Shown one piece after another: positions 25,504 to 33,642 of a stretch of DNA of 64,000 nucleotides; position 1 is the stretch's first letter, and each line of letters opens with the position of its first letter. The notes under the pieces were generated by a model that was given only the letters and a program-made list of their open reading frames with translations, was not told where the DNA came from and made no database searches. A program made the position numbers and the translations under genes. Source of the stretch: Mangrovibacterium lignilyticum (lineage in GTDB: Bacteria > Bacteroidota > Bacteroidia > Bacteroidales > Prolixibacteraceae); contig NZ_WKLH01000002.1 of assembly GCF_010882175.1 (NCBI RefSeq), positions 310,001 to 374,000 of the forward strand, written 5' to 3'.

Positions 25504-27159
25504 TTAGTTCGTATCCCGTTCCCGGATTTCTACACGGCGAATTTTTCCGCTGATCGTTTTAGGAAGTTCTTCTACAAACTCGATAACACGCGGGTATTTG
25601 TAAGGAGCTGTTACTTCCTTAACATGATTTTGTATCTCCTTTACAAGATCGTCACCTGCTTTATGCTTGCAATCCTGCGCTAATACGACCGTGGCTTTTA
25701 CGATTTGTCCGCGTATCTCATCGGAGATGCCAGTGATCGCACATTCCACAATATCAGGGTGAGTCATTAGTGCACTCTCCACTTCGAAAGGCCCAATCCG
25801 ATATCCTGAGCTTTTAATAACATCGTCAGCCCTTCCTACAAACCAGAAATAGCCATCGTCGTCCTTCCAGGCCAAATCGCCCGTATAGTATATTCCATCT
25901 GACATCACCTCGTCTGTCAGTCGCTGATTTCTGTAGTAACCGTTAAATAGTCCCGATGGATATTTTTCACCATAGCGAACAACAATTTGACCTTGTTCTC
26001 CTGCTTTGGCTGAATGCCCTTCAGGTGTAAGCAGATCGATATCGTAATGCGGATTGGGTAAGCCCATAGATCCGGGTTTGGCTTTAACCCAAGGCGAGGT
26101 AAATATGGTAAGCGTTGTTTCACTTTGTCCGTATCCTTCGCGTAATTTGATACCAGTCATGGCAAGGAATTTTTCGTACACCTCCGGGTTCAATGCTTCA
26201 CCGGCGATGGTACACCATTCCAGTGCCGATAAGTCGTATTTGGACAGATCTTCACGAATCAGAAAGCGAAAAATAGTTGGCGGAGCGCAAAGCGACGTAA
26301 CCCGGTATTTCGAAAGAACTTCCAATATCGCTGAAGGTGTAAATTTTTCGTGGTCGTATACAAAAACGGTCGCACCAACCAACCATTGTCCATACAATTT
26401 TCCCCAGACAGCCTTGAGCCATCCGGTATCAGCAATGGTTAGGTGAAGACTGTCTTCGTGCAGATTTTGCCAGTATTTTGCAGTAACAATATGTGCCAAT
26501 GGGTAAACACTGTCCAGCGTAACCATTTTAGGATCGCCCGTGGTTCCCGAGGTAAAACTGACGATGATCGGATCCTCATTTTTAGTCGGTTCTTCCGAAC
26601 GCTCAAAAGGCTGAGCATTTTTAATTCCGGTCTGAAAGTCCTCCCATCTTTCGGGAATATTCGGGCCAATGGAAATCAGTTTTTCAACCGATGGAGACTC
26701 GGGCATGGCCTTATTCACATGGTTTAAGATCGTATCATCCCCATCACAAATAATTGCTTTAATAGAGGCCGCATTGGCTCGGTAAACAATATCTTTAGAG
26801 GTTAGCAGGTGGGTTGCCGGTATAATGACAGCTCCAATTTTGTGCAATGCAATAATGGTAAACCAAAACTCGGCACGGCGTTTTAATATCGCCATAACCA
26901 TATCACCTTTTTGAATTCCGAGGGACGAAAAATAACCCGCTGTGCGGTCGGTAATCTCTTTTAATTCACTAAAGGTATAAGTACTGCTTTCTCCTTTGTC
27001 GTTTGTCCAAAGTAAGGCTTTCTTGTTTGGAGCTTTCGCAGCCCATCCATCAACAACATCATAAGCAAAATTGAAATCCTCGGGGATAACTAATTTATAG
27101 TTTGCTTTAAAATCTTCAAAATCGTTAAAGGTGCTTTGTTTTAAATACTTTTCAATCAT
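25504..27159 (-). CDS. AMP-forming acyl-CoA synthetase (medium-chain/ACSM-like)
   Basis: A protein of 551 residues of the ANL superfamily that activates a carboxylic acid through an acyl-adenylate to the CoA thioester. Motifs include the P-loop SFTSGTTGDPKMV, the adenylate site EGYGQSETT, YYTGDLAWKDDDGYFWFVGRADDVIKSSGYRIG, and the catalytic Lys in PKTISGKIRR near the C-terminus. The long N-terminal region and YGQSETT suggest medium-chain or branched acids, not acetate. An unusually good Shine-Dalgarno site AAAGGAG lies upstream on the minus strand (27170-27176). It has its own terminator, but it may feed acyl groups to the adjacent nine-gene operon. Confidence 0.92.
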   Translation of the reverse strand: MIEKYLKQSTFNDFEDFKANYKLVIPEDFNFAYDVVDGWAAKAPNKKALLWTNDKGESSTYTFSELKEITDRTAGYFSSLGIQKGDMVMAILKRRAEFWFTIIALHKIGAVIIPATHLLTSKDIVYRANAASIKAIICDGDDTILNHVNKAMPESPSVEKLISIGPNIPERWEDFQTGIKNAQPFERSEEPTKNEDPIIVSFTSGTTGDPKMVTLDSVYPLAHIVTAKYWQNLHEDSLHLTIADTGWLKAVWGKLYGQWLVGATVFVYDHEKFTPSAILEVLSKYRVTSLCAPPTIFRFLIREDLSKYDLSALEWCTIAGEALNPEVYEKFLAMTGIKLREGYGQSETTLTIFTSPWVKAKPGSMGLPNPHYDIDLLTPEGHSAKAGEQGQIVVRYGEKYPSGLFNGYYRNQRLTDEVMSDGIYYTGDLAWKDDDGYFWFVGRADDVIKSSGYRIGPFEVESALMTHPDIVECAITGISDEIRGQIVKATVVLAQDCKHKAGDDLVKEIQNHVKEVTAPYKYPRVIEFVEELPKTISGKIRRVEIRERDTN

Positions 27160-27586
27160 ATAATTTCAACTCCTTTCAGCTTCCACTCTAATCAGAGGTC
27201 TGCAATCACTTGTTCTCAATCTAGGGGGATTTGGTGTGATCTAAGTTTGGTTATTTGCCTTGCTTCTTATTTTCTGCGCAAGTCTAATACGAATTGTTCA
27301 CGAAAGTAGGATTAATTTTTTGTCCTTAAAATTATTTCTGGGTTTAGCATGAATCTAATACGCAAAAAGAAGGTTAGATTAAATATACTTTAAGGAAAAT
27401 GAACCTGAATAAATTACGACAATCATTTTGTTGCTTTAATTGTCATACAAGAGAGAGAGTCGATGAGGAATATTCATGTTCTTCTAGTTACTTTCTGTCG
27501 AAATCATGCCAACAAAATAGTTCAGAAGCCGGTATAAATCAAAGAAGCATTCGTTAACTTGTTACTGATATTTTTTCCTAATTGTT
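27160..27586. other. Divergent intergenic region, no gene
   Basis: Spacer between the acyl-CoA synthetase and the Mut7-C gene. Except for the Shine-Dalgarno site at 27170-27176, no coding frame, repeat or clear promoter is recognised. Confidence 0.4.
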
Positions 27587-28357
27587 TTGAAGCTAGATAG
27601 CAATAGAATCTATATTGACATTATTTTCAGATGTTATGCAGAGTTAAATGATTTTTTGGCAGATAAGTGGAAATACAAATCATTTGTCTTAAAATTAAGA
27701 ACACCGGTTTTTGTTTCTGAAGCCATTGCGACTCTGGGGATACCCTTGTCCGAAATCGATCTGATATTGGTGAATGGCAATCCTGCCGAACGCTGGCATA
27801 AATTGGAAAATGGTGATTATATTTCTGTTTACCCAACGTTTGAAACTTTTGATATTAGCAGTCTAAAAACCACTTACAAAGAGGCCTTACGAAAAACAAG
27901 ATTCATTGCAGATGCGCATCTTGGTAAACTGACGAAGTACTTGCGTATGCTTGGATTTGACACCTTATACCGGAATGATTTTGGCGATGAAGAAATAATT
28001 AATATTTCCCTTAGGGAGAATCGAATTATTCTTACGCGTGACAAAATGTTACTGAACTCGAAACGAATAACTCATGGATACTATATAAGAGCAATTCATA
28101 AGCATAACCAGCTGATAGAGATCGTTAACAAATTTGATCTGAAAAGTCAGTTTAAACCATTTACGAGATGCATGACCTGCAATGCGCTATTGGTTCCCAA
28201 AACACGTGATCAAGTAACCGATTTAGTTGATAAGGATACATTAACTTGTTTCAATGAGTTTTATTATTGTGCAACTTGCAATAAGGTTTATTGGAAGGGT
28301 TCACATTTCAAACGCATGAAATCGCTGATTTCAGATATTGCCGGGATGAAGAAATAA
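27587..28357 (+). CDS. Mut7-C RNase-domain protein with N-terminal ubiquitin-like domain
   Basis: A protein of 256 residues. The N-terminal 100 residues resemble the Mut7-C ubiquitin/ThiS-like domain (IIFRCYAELNDFLADKW ... VYPTFETFDIS). The C-terminal part is a PIN-like Mut7-C nuclease domain: RFIADAHLGKLTKYLRMLGFDT with the catalytic-type Asp, ILTRDKMLL, and a zinc ribbon CMTCN ... CATCNKVYWKGSH. Such proteins are widespread but poorly studied and are proposed to be RNA nucleases. No in-frame ATG precedes the conserved region, so the start is TTG at 27587, or ATT at 27581. It is monocistronic. Confidence 0.85.
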   Translation: MKLDSNRIYIDIIFRCYAELNDFLADKWKYKSFVLKLRTPVFVSEAIATLGIPLSEIDLILVNGNPAERWHKLENGDYISVYPTFETFDISSLKTTYKEALRKTRFIADAHLGKLTKYLRMLGFDTLYRNDFGDEEIINISLRENRIILTRDKMLLNSKRITHGYYIRAIHKHNQLIEIVNKFDLKSQFKPFTRCMTCNALLVPKTRDQVTDLVDKDTLTCFNEFYYCATCNKVYWKGSHFKRMKSLISDIAGMKK

Positions 28358-28424
28358 AAACAACCGCTCAATGAGCAATTGCCCTATGAATTTATTTGGT
28401 ATCCTTCCGATGTGGATGACCTGA

Positions 28425-29060
28425 TTAATTCTCGTCGCCATCTTCCTCCGTCAATTCAATCACCACCGGATTAGTTAAAGCGCGCTCTTCAAGCTCTTCG
28501 AAGCGCTCGCTCCACGAATTGGCCATCAGGATTTTCTGAGCTTTCGGAAGAGCGTAAACCAGTCGATAAACAAAGGGCTGATATTTGGGTGTAAGAATTT
28601 GTTCTGCATCATCAAAAGCAAGGATTTTCACTTTAACCATTGGAATACCGGTTGCACTGAACAACTCATCAATTCGCGTCGGTGTACCAATCAGGATGTC
28701 CAATCCTTCGTAAATCATTTCTTTCTGATAAAGTAGATTGCCCTTGTCAAAAACCACGAATGTGCGTAAGTCGGTTTCTTTCCCTAGCATTTTAAACTGG
28801 TCTTCCAATTCATAGGCTTTCTCCTTTGTTGGAACAATAATAATTGCTCGTGGTGCCTCTTCTATGGCCTGTTTTAATTGTTGGATGATTCCTATAACCA
28901 AAGCTGTTGATTTTCCTGAACCTTCGCATGCATTGACAATCAAGTCTGCGCCCGACATGATTTTCGGGACAGCTATATCTTCAACATCTTTGGATGTTTG
29001 ATCAAATCCGGCATCTTTAATAGCCGCTGCCAAGGCTGGAATAAACTTTTTTAGTTTCAT
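28425..29060 (-). CDS. Single-lobe DEAD-box-like protein with degenerate motifs
   Basis: A protein of 211 residues that matches only the first RecA domain of DEAD-box RNA helicases. Motif I is ACEGSGKST, motif Ib-like GTPTRIDEL is kept, motif II is DDAE in place of DEAD, and motif III reads ANS in place of SAT. The whole helicase C-terminal lobe is missing and the gene ends cleanly with an acidic tail (LTEEDGDEN). ATP binding is possible, unwinding by itself is not expected. Similar short DEAD proteins occur in Bacteroidota and may act as partners or regulators. Start ATG at 29060 is clear. Confidence 0.8.
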   Translation of the reverse strand: MKLKKFIPALAAAIKDAGFDQTSKDVEDIAVPKIMSGADLIVNACEGSGKSTALVIGIIQQLKQAIEEAPRAIIIVPTKEKAYELEDQFKMLGKETDLRTFVVFDKGNLLYQKEMIYEGLDILIGTPTRIDELFSATGIPMVKVKILAFDDAEQILTPKYQPFVYRLVYALPKAQKILMANSWSERFEELEERALTNPVVIELTEEDGDEN

Positions 29061-29335
29061 ATAAACGTGTCGTTAATAACAATAGAACATGTAAATGCTT
29101 CAAGGCTGATGAAAGATCAATAAAGTTAAATGTCAATATTTATCGTGGTTACAGATTGTAAGCTACAAATCAGATCCTTTTTCATACTAAAACACAAAAC
29201 ACTTACAAAGTAGGGGGCAAATTTACTTTCCGGTTTAGGAAATACAATTGAATATCAAAAAAATATTGTACTTTTTTTGAGTATTGTAATACTGATACTA
29301 CAAGAATGGACCTGCTATAAATAATATTGGCCAAA
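29061..29335. other. Intergenic region with a palindrome
   Basis: No gene. A short palindrome AGTATT-GT-AATACT is at 29280-29293. Confidence 0.35.
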
Positions 29336-29377
29336 TACAAAAAGTCCTGCGATTGCTCGCAGGACTTTTTGTATTTT
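29336..29377. terminator. Strong bidirectional terminator
   Basis: A perfect 17-bp stem (29336-29352 with 29357-29373) with a TTGC loop and T or A tracts on both sides. On the minus strand it ends the transcript of the secreted repeat protein at 29450-29806. Confidence 0.92.
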
Positions 29378-29449
29378 AAAGTTCGAAACCTAATTGTTTA
29401 ATAACAAACAGGGAGACCCGGCACTTTTGTTTTTTGAAAATTTTACCGA

Positions 29450-29806
29450 CTAACGATCGTCCAAAGTGTTATTTTCCAGGTTTTGAGCAAGGCTGGGTTC
29501 TTCTTCAAATCTGGTATTTGAATGTCCGTGCTTTTTGGATGCAAGGCTATGTCCATTTGAACTTGCTGTAAATATAATACCTGAATGTCCGTGCTTTTTG
29601 GTTGCCAGACTGTGTCCATCTGAACTAGCGTTATATTCATTACTCGACTGCCAGTGTTTTTTTGTTGTAAGACTGTGCCCGTTTGAACTTGCTGTATATT
29701 CAACGCTTGACTTTTTGTGTATCAGTCCGTGTTTCTTTGAAGCTGGTTGAGCACTAACTACGAATACTAAGAGACAAATGCTGAAGGTAAATAGTAACTT
29801 TTTCAT
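29450..29806 (-). CDS. Small secreted His/Lys/Ser-rich repeat protein
   Basis: A protein of 118 residues. A signal peptide (MKKLLFTFSICLLVFVVSA-Q) is followed by about three tandem 21-residue repeats with the core ASSNGHSLTTKKH, ASSDGHSLATKKH and ASSNGHSLASKKH, each joined by an aromatic-led linker. An N-terminal half-repeat (KKHGLIHKK) and an acidic tail frame them. The DNA repeat is 63 bp. I recognise no family. The regular His and Lys pairs could bind metal ions or a polyanion outside the cell. The gene is monocistronic, with a strong terminator 70 nt downstream. Confidence 0.75.
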   Translation of the reverse strand: MKKLLFTFSICLLVFVVSAQPASKKHGLIHKKSSVEYTASSNGHSLTTKKHWQSSNEYNASSDGHSLATKKHGHSGIIFTASSNGHSLASKKHGHSNTRFEEEPSLAQNLENNTLDDR

Positions 29807-30097
29807 TTTTCACCGGTTTAAGATTATTATTAGGAGATCGGGATGCATTTATCTTAAATTACGGTTAAATCTTAAGAAGGTTGTAAGAAGTAGGAGGTAT
29901 TTTGAAAGAAAAATGTTATAAAAAGTGACATCCTCCTGAAAAACTGAATAACTTAAAAATCGTTTGTTATTCGTTAGAGAATAAATGGAATCAAGTGCTA
30001 ATATCCCGCTAAGAATAGGCCGACATTACACCTAGGTTAATCAGATTAAGCTAGTACAGACTAGCAAGTAGTTTCAAACAAACAAAGTTGACTAACT
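29807..30097. other. Intergenic region, no gene
   Basis: AT-rich spacer between the repeat-protein gene and the mnmE terminator. Nothing is recognised in it. Confidence 0.35.
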
Positions 30098-30126
30098 AAA
30101 AAAGCCCTTTTTAAAAGGGCTTTTTT
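30098..30126. terminator. Terminator of mnmE
   Basis: A near-continuous palindrome with AAAAAAGCCCTTTT and AAAAGGGCTTTTTT around a single T, ending in U6 on either strand. It lies 44 nt after the mnmE stop. Confidence 0.88.
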
Positions 30127-30169
30127 AGTAGATTTTTTAGATGATATGTACGTGCTGGTTTTGTGGTCG

Positions 30170-31567
30170 TTACTTTCCGATACAGAAATTTTTAAAGATG
30201 TGTCCCAGGATTTCGTCGTTGGATATTTCTCCCGTAATTTCTCCGATGTAGTGTAAGCATTCGCGGATATCCTGGGCCAGAAAGTCGCCACTAATACCGT
30301 TATTCAAACCATCAATAACGCGCACAACTGCTTGATGAGCTTGCATAAGCGCCTCGTAGTGACGGATGTTGGAAACAATTATATCAGTCCCTTCAGCTTG
30401 CTGTAAATTGGCATTTTCTTTTAGCAAGTCAATCAGGTTTTCAAGATTTTGCTGTTGTTTGGCAGAGATAAATACCAAATCTTCCTGATCGCCCAAGCTA
30501 ATTTCGGCAAGCATTTCCGATAGTTTATCACGTCCCGCAAGGTCGGCTTTATTACCCACGATAATTAAAGCCTGTTCGTGTAAGCGTTCCCTAATTTTAT
30601 CAATGCGCTGACTAATCAAACTCATTGGGTTGGTCAGGTCTGTCACCAGCAGCACTATTTCTGCCTGCTCCAACTTATTGTAGCTGCGTTCAATCCCCAG
30701 ATTTTCTATTTGATCGGTTGTTTCACGAATCCCCGCTGTATCAAAAAAGCGGAAAGCAGTTCCTTCAATATTAATTACATCTTCAATCACATCCCGAGTT
30801 GTTCCGTGAATATCCGAAACGATGGCTTTTTCTTCTTTCAATAGCGCGTTTAACAGGGTGGACTTTCCAACATTGGTTTCACCAACGATTGCAACCGGGA
30901 CACCGTTCTTCAGCACATTTCCCAACTTAAAAGAATTGGCTAGTTTGCTGAGCACTGCTTCTATTTCAGTTGTGAGTGAAATGAGTTGTTTGCGATCTGC
31001 AAACTCCACATCTTCTTCGCTGAAATCGAGCTCAAGTTCAACCATCGCAATAAAGTGCAGCAACTGTCCGCGCAGCTTACTAATCTCTTTTGAGAAGCCA
31101 CCGCGCATTTGTTTCAACGCTATTTTGTGATTGGAAGCGTTACTGGAGAAAATAAGGTCTGCCACTGCTTCGGCCTGCGACAAGTCCATCTTACCATTCA
31201 GAAAGGCACGTTGAGTAAATTCGCCAGGCCGAGCCATGCGCGCACCGTGTTTTATTAATACCTGCAACAAACGCTGCTGAATGTACACCGATCCGTGACA
31301 ACCAATTTCGATAATATCTTCGCCGGTGAAAGAGTGGGGGGCACGAAACAACGAAATCACCACTTCATCAATAATTTCTGTCCCTTCGCTGATGGTTCCG
31401 TAATGAAGCGTATTTGCCTTTTGGTCGGCGAGCTTTTTCTTTTTATTAGGCGATTGAAAAACCACATCGGCAATTTCTATGGCTGTTTCTCCCGAGAGTC
31501 GAATCGTAGCAATTGCTCCCATTCCGGGAGATGTTGCAATGGCACAAATGGTAGCTTGATCGAGCAT
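30170..31567 (-). CDS. mnmE: tRNA uridine-5-carboxymethylaminomethyl modification GTPase
   Basis: About 465 residues from the ATG at 31567. MnmE with MnmG modifies the wobble uridine of tRNAs. The N-terminal tetrahydrofolate-binding domain starts MLDQATICAIATSPG, the GTPase domain carries G1 GETNVGKSTL, G2/G3 DIHGTTRD and DTAGIRET, G4 GNKADL, and the C-terminus ends with the catalytic-cysteine motif FCIGK. An in-frame ATG at 31636 would add 23 unrelated residues and lies upstream of the proposed promoter, so 31567 is preferred. Full length for the family. Confidence 0.96.
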   Translation of the reverse strand: MLDQATICAIATSPGMGAIATIRLSGETAIEIADVVFQSPNKKKKLADQKANTLHYGTISEGTEIIDEVVISLFRAPHSFTGEDIIEIGCHGSVYIQQRLLQVLIKHGARMARPGEFTQRAFLNGKMDLSQAEAVADLIFSSNASNHKIALKQMRGGFSKEISKLRGQLLHFIAMVELELDFSEEDVEFADRKQLISLTTEIEAVLSKLANSFKLGNVLKNGVPVAIVGETNVGKSTLLNALLKEEKAIVSDIHGTTRDVIEDVINIEGTAFRFFDTAGIRETTDQIENLGIERSYNKLEQAEIVLLVTDLTNPMSLISQRIDKIRERLHEQALIIVGNKADLAGRDKLSEMLAEISLGDQEDLVFISAKQQQNLENLIDLLKENANLQQAEGTDIIVSNIRHYEALMQAHQAVVRVIDGLNNGISGDFLAQDIRECLHYIGEITGEISNDEILGHIFKNFCIGK

Positions 31568-31582
31568 ATTCTGTATTTTCAG

Positions 31583-31590
31583 CAAAAGTA
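31583..31590 (-). promoter_or_regulatory. -7 element TACTTTTG of mnmE
   Basis: A perfect TAnnTTTG match on the minus strand. The predicted start is about 9 nt before the ATG at 31567. A TTTG lies upstream at 31616-31613 with a 22-nt spacer, longer than ideal. Confidence 0.45.
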
Positions 31591-31760
31591 TTGAAATCTT
31601 TACAACAATACGCAAAATAAGATTTGGGATCTCCACGATGTACAGTAGTTACATCTGAATCTATAAAACTTTTCGGTCAAAGATTCTAAAGAATTTAGTT
31701 AGGAGCTCAGCCATTTCTCAAAATTATTGGGCAAGTTGGTACTTCGATAAATCAAAGCAC

Positions 31761-31768
31761 TATATTTG
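31761..31768 (+). promoter_or_regulatory. -7 element TATATTTG of fabG
   Basis: A perfect TAnnTTTG match about 110 nt upstream of the fabG ATG. The upstream half-site TTG at 31736-31738 is 22 nt away. This accounts for the gap between mnmE and fabG, which holds nothing else. Confidence 0.4.
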
Positions 31769-31877
31769 TTCAGCAAAATTAAAATTGGAAAAATTGAGCT
31801 GGTAACGGTTGATCCCCGCAGTTGGAATGAGGCTGATTTATCAGAGGCAATGACCAATAAAAATAAATTTTAAACAC

Positions 31878-32624
31878 ATGAAATTACTTGAAGGTAAAAC
31901 AGCCATTGTAACCGGTGCTTCCAGAGGTATCGGTAAAGCCATCGCCTTAAAATTTGCAGAAGAAGGTTGCAATATTGCATTTACAGACCTGTTTGAAAAT
32001 GAAACCATGAAAGCGACTGAAGCTGAATTGGCTGCATTAGGTGTAAAAGCAAAAGGATATGCATCAAACGCCGCATTGTTCGATGAGACTGATGCAGTGG
32101 TTAGTAAAATCGTTGAAGATTTTGGCCGGATTGATGCGTTGGTAAACAATGCCGGTATTACAAAAGATACCTTGCTGATGCGTATGACAGAAGACCAGTG
32201 GGATGCTGTAATCAATGTCAACCTGAAATCAGTTTTCAACTTTACAAAAGCAGCTCAAAAAGTGATGCTGAAACAACGTAGTGGCTCAATCGTCAACTTG
32301 AGTTCAGTTGTTGGTGTAAGCGGTAACGCTGGCCAGTCAAACTACTCAGCTTCAAAAGCAGGGATTATTGGGTTCACTAAATCAATCGCTAAAGAGCTTG
32401 GTTCGCGCGGCATTCGCAGTAATGCAATCGCTCCTGGTTTCATTATTACTGAAATGACTGGTGCTATTCCAGAAGATGCCCGCAAAGCATGGGAAGCAAA
32501 CATTCCAATGAAACGCGGTGGTACTCCCGAGGAAGTTGCTAAAGTTGCTCTGTTCCTTGCATCTGATTTATCTTCGTATGTTAGCGGGCAAACAATCAAT
32601 GTTTGCGGCGCGATGAATACTTAA
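31878..32624 (+). CDS. fabG: 3-oxoacyl-[acyl-carrier-protein] reductase
   Basis: A classical SDR of 248 residues that reduces 3-ketoacyl-ACP with NADPH in fatty acid synthesis. The cofactor motif TGASRGIG is at residues 12-19, NNAG follows near 92, and the catalytic Ser, Tyr and Lys lie in NLSSVVG and YSASKAG. The length and the C-terminal NVCGAMNT fit FabG. It is monocistronic here, not in a fab cluster, as is common in Bacteroidota. A terminator begins 28 nt after the stop. Confidence 0.94.
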   Translation: MKLLEGKTAIVTGASRGIGKAIALKFAEEGCNIAFTDLFENETMKATEAELAALGVKAKGYASNAALFDETDAVVSKIVEDFGRIDALVNNAGITKDTLLMRMTEDQWDAVINVNLKSVFNFTKAAQKVMLKQRSGSIVNLSSVVGVSGNAGQSNYSASKAGIIGFTKSIAKELGSRGIRSNAIAPGFIITEMTGAIPEDARKAWEANIPMKRGGTPEEVAKVALFLASDLSSYVSGQTINVCGAMNT

Positions 32625-32651
32625 TGAATTCTTAGCAAATTGGATAATTTC

Positions 32652-32680
32652 AGCCGGATTGATTTTCAGTCCGGCTTTTT
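32652..32680 (+). terminator. Terminator of fabG
   Basis: Stem AGCCGGA / TCCGGCT with an 11-base loop, followed by a T-rich tract. Confidence 0.88.
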
Positions 32681-32725
32681 ATTTTATTTTTAACCATACC
32701 AACAGACAAACAAAACCAAAGAACC

Positions 32726-33601
32726 ATGCCCCAAGTTCTTTTTGCCGGTCTGACCACGCTTGATATGCAATATCAGGTAGATCAGTTTCCGGGATCAAAC
32801 GAAAAAGTAAAATGTAAACCTCCGGATATTTTGGTTGGAGGTCCTGCTGCGAATGCTGCAGCAGCTTTCGCTTTTCTAAATGGAGACTCTTTACTACTAA
32901 CAGCAATCGGGGCAAATTCTTTTTATCAATTTATTGACGAAGATTTTAAACGTTTCGGCATCCGGGCAATCGATTTTATTGAGGGGAAAAAGGTCAATCC
33001 TGTTTTTGCATCTGTGATAACAAGTTCAAATGGTGATCGGACCATTCTTTCGCATCATCCTGAAAATCACAAACTCGATTTGAGTTTTGCGGACTTGTTA
33101 ATTGAAGAAAAACCTGCCGCAATTCTGGTTGACGGGTTTTATCCCGATATGACATTGTCTCTTTGCCGCGCAGCTAAAGAACAGAATATCACCACTATTT
33201 TTGATGGAGGAAGCTGGAAACCTCATTTGTCAGATCTGATTCCATTGTTGGATTTGGTTATATGCTCCGCAGAATTTATGCCTCCCGGTTGTTCAACACA
33301 TCAGGATGTATTTGAATATTTTAGAAACCAAGGGATTACCCAAATAGCTATTAGCAGGGGAGAGAAATCAATCCTATATTGCGAAGGGGGCGATATTCAA
33401 GAGATCCAGACCGTAAATCAGCAAATTATTGACAGCCTTGGAGCAGGTGATTTTCTACATGGAGCTTTTTGTTATTACTGGTTGAAAGACCGAAATTTCA
33501 AAACGAGTTTAGCTAAGGCGGGAAAGATTGCTACTGCTACCTGTAATTATACCGGGACAAGAAATTGTTTCAAAGAACTTCAGCAAAGTAAGTTCCGTTA
33601 A
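32726..33601 (+). CDS. PfkB-family carbohydrate kinase
   Basis: A protein of 291 residues. The N-terminal glycine motif is VGGPAANAAAAFAFL and the C-terminal PfkB signature DSLGAGDFLHG carries the catalytic Asp. The family phosphorylates sugars, nucleosides and related compounds. The very start MPQVLFAGLTTLDMQYQV resembles ribokinase/ketohexokinase-type members. No sugar operon is adjacent, so the substrate is unknown. The gene is followed 41 nt later by the SpoIIE phosphatase gene in the same direction, possibly one transcript. Confidence 0.88.
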   Translation: MPQVLFAGLTTLDMQYQVDQFPGSNEKVKCKPPDILVGGPAANAAAAFAFLNGDSLLLTAIGANSFYQFIDEDFKRFGIRAIDFIEGKKVNPVFASVITSSNGDRTILSHHPENHKLDLSFADLLIEEKPAAILVDGFYPDMTLSLCRAAKEQNITTIFDGGSWKPHLSDLIPLLDLVICSAEFMPPGCSTHQDVFEYFRNQGITQIAISRGEKSILYCEGGDIQEIQTVNQQIIDSLGAGDFLHGAFCYYWLKDRNFKTSLAKAGKIATATCNYTGTRNCFKELQQSKFR

Positions 33602-33642
33602 ATATTTTTTTCATAATTTGTATTCACTTAGAGGCTTAGAAG

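Noticed and set aside
29450-29806. 63-bp DNA repeats as a CRISPR or minisatellite
   Set aside because: They translate into clean 21-residue repeats behind a signal peptide; a coding repeat explains them.
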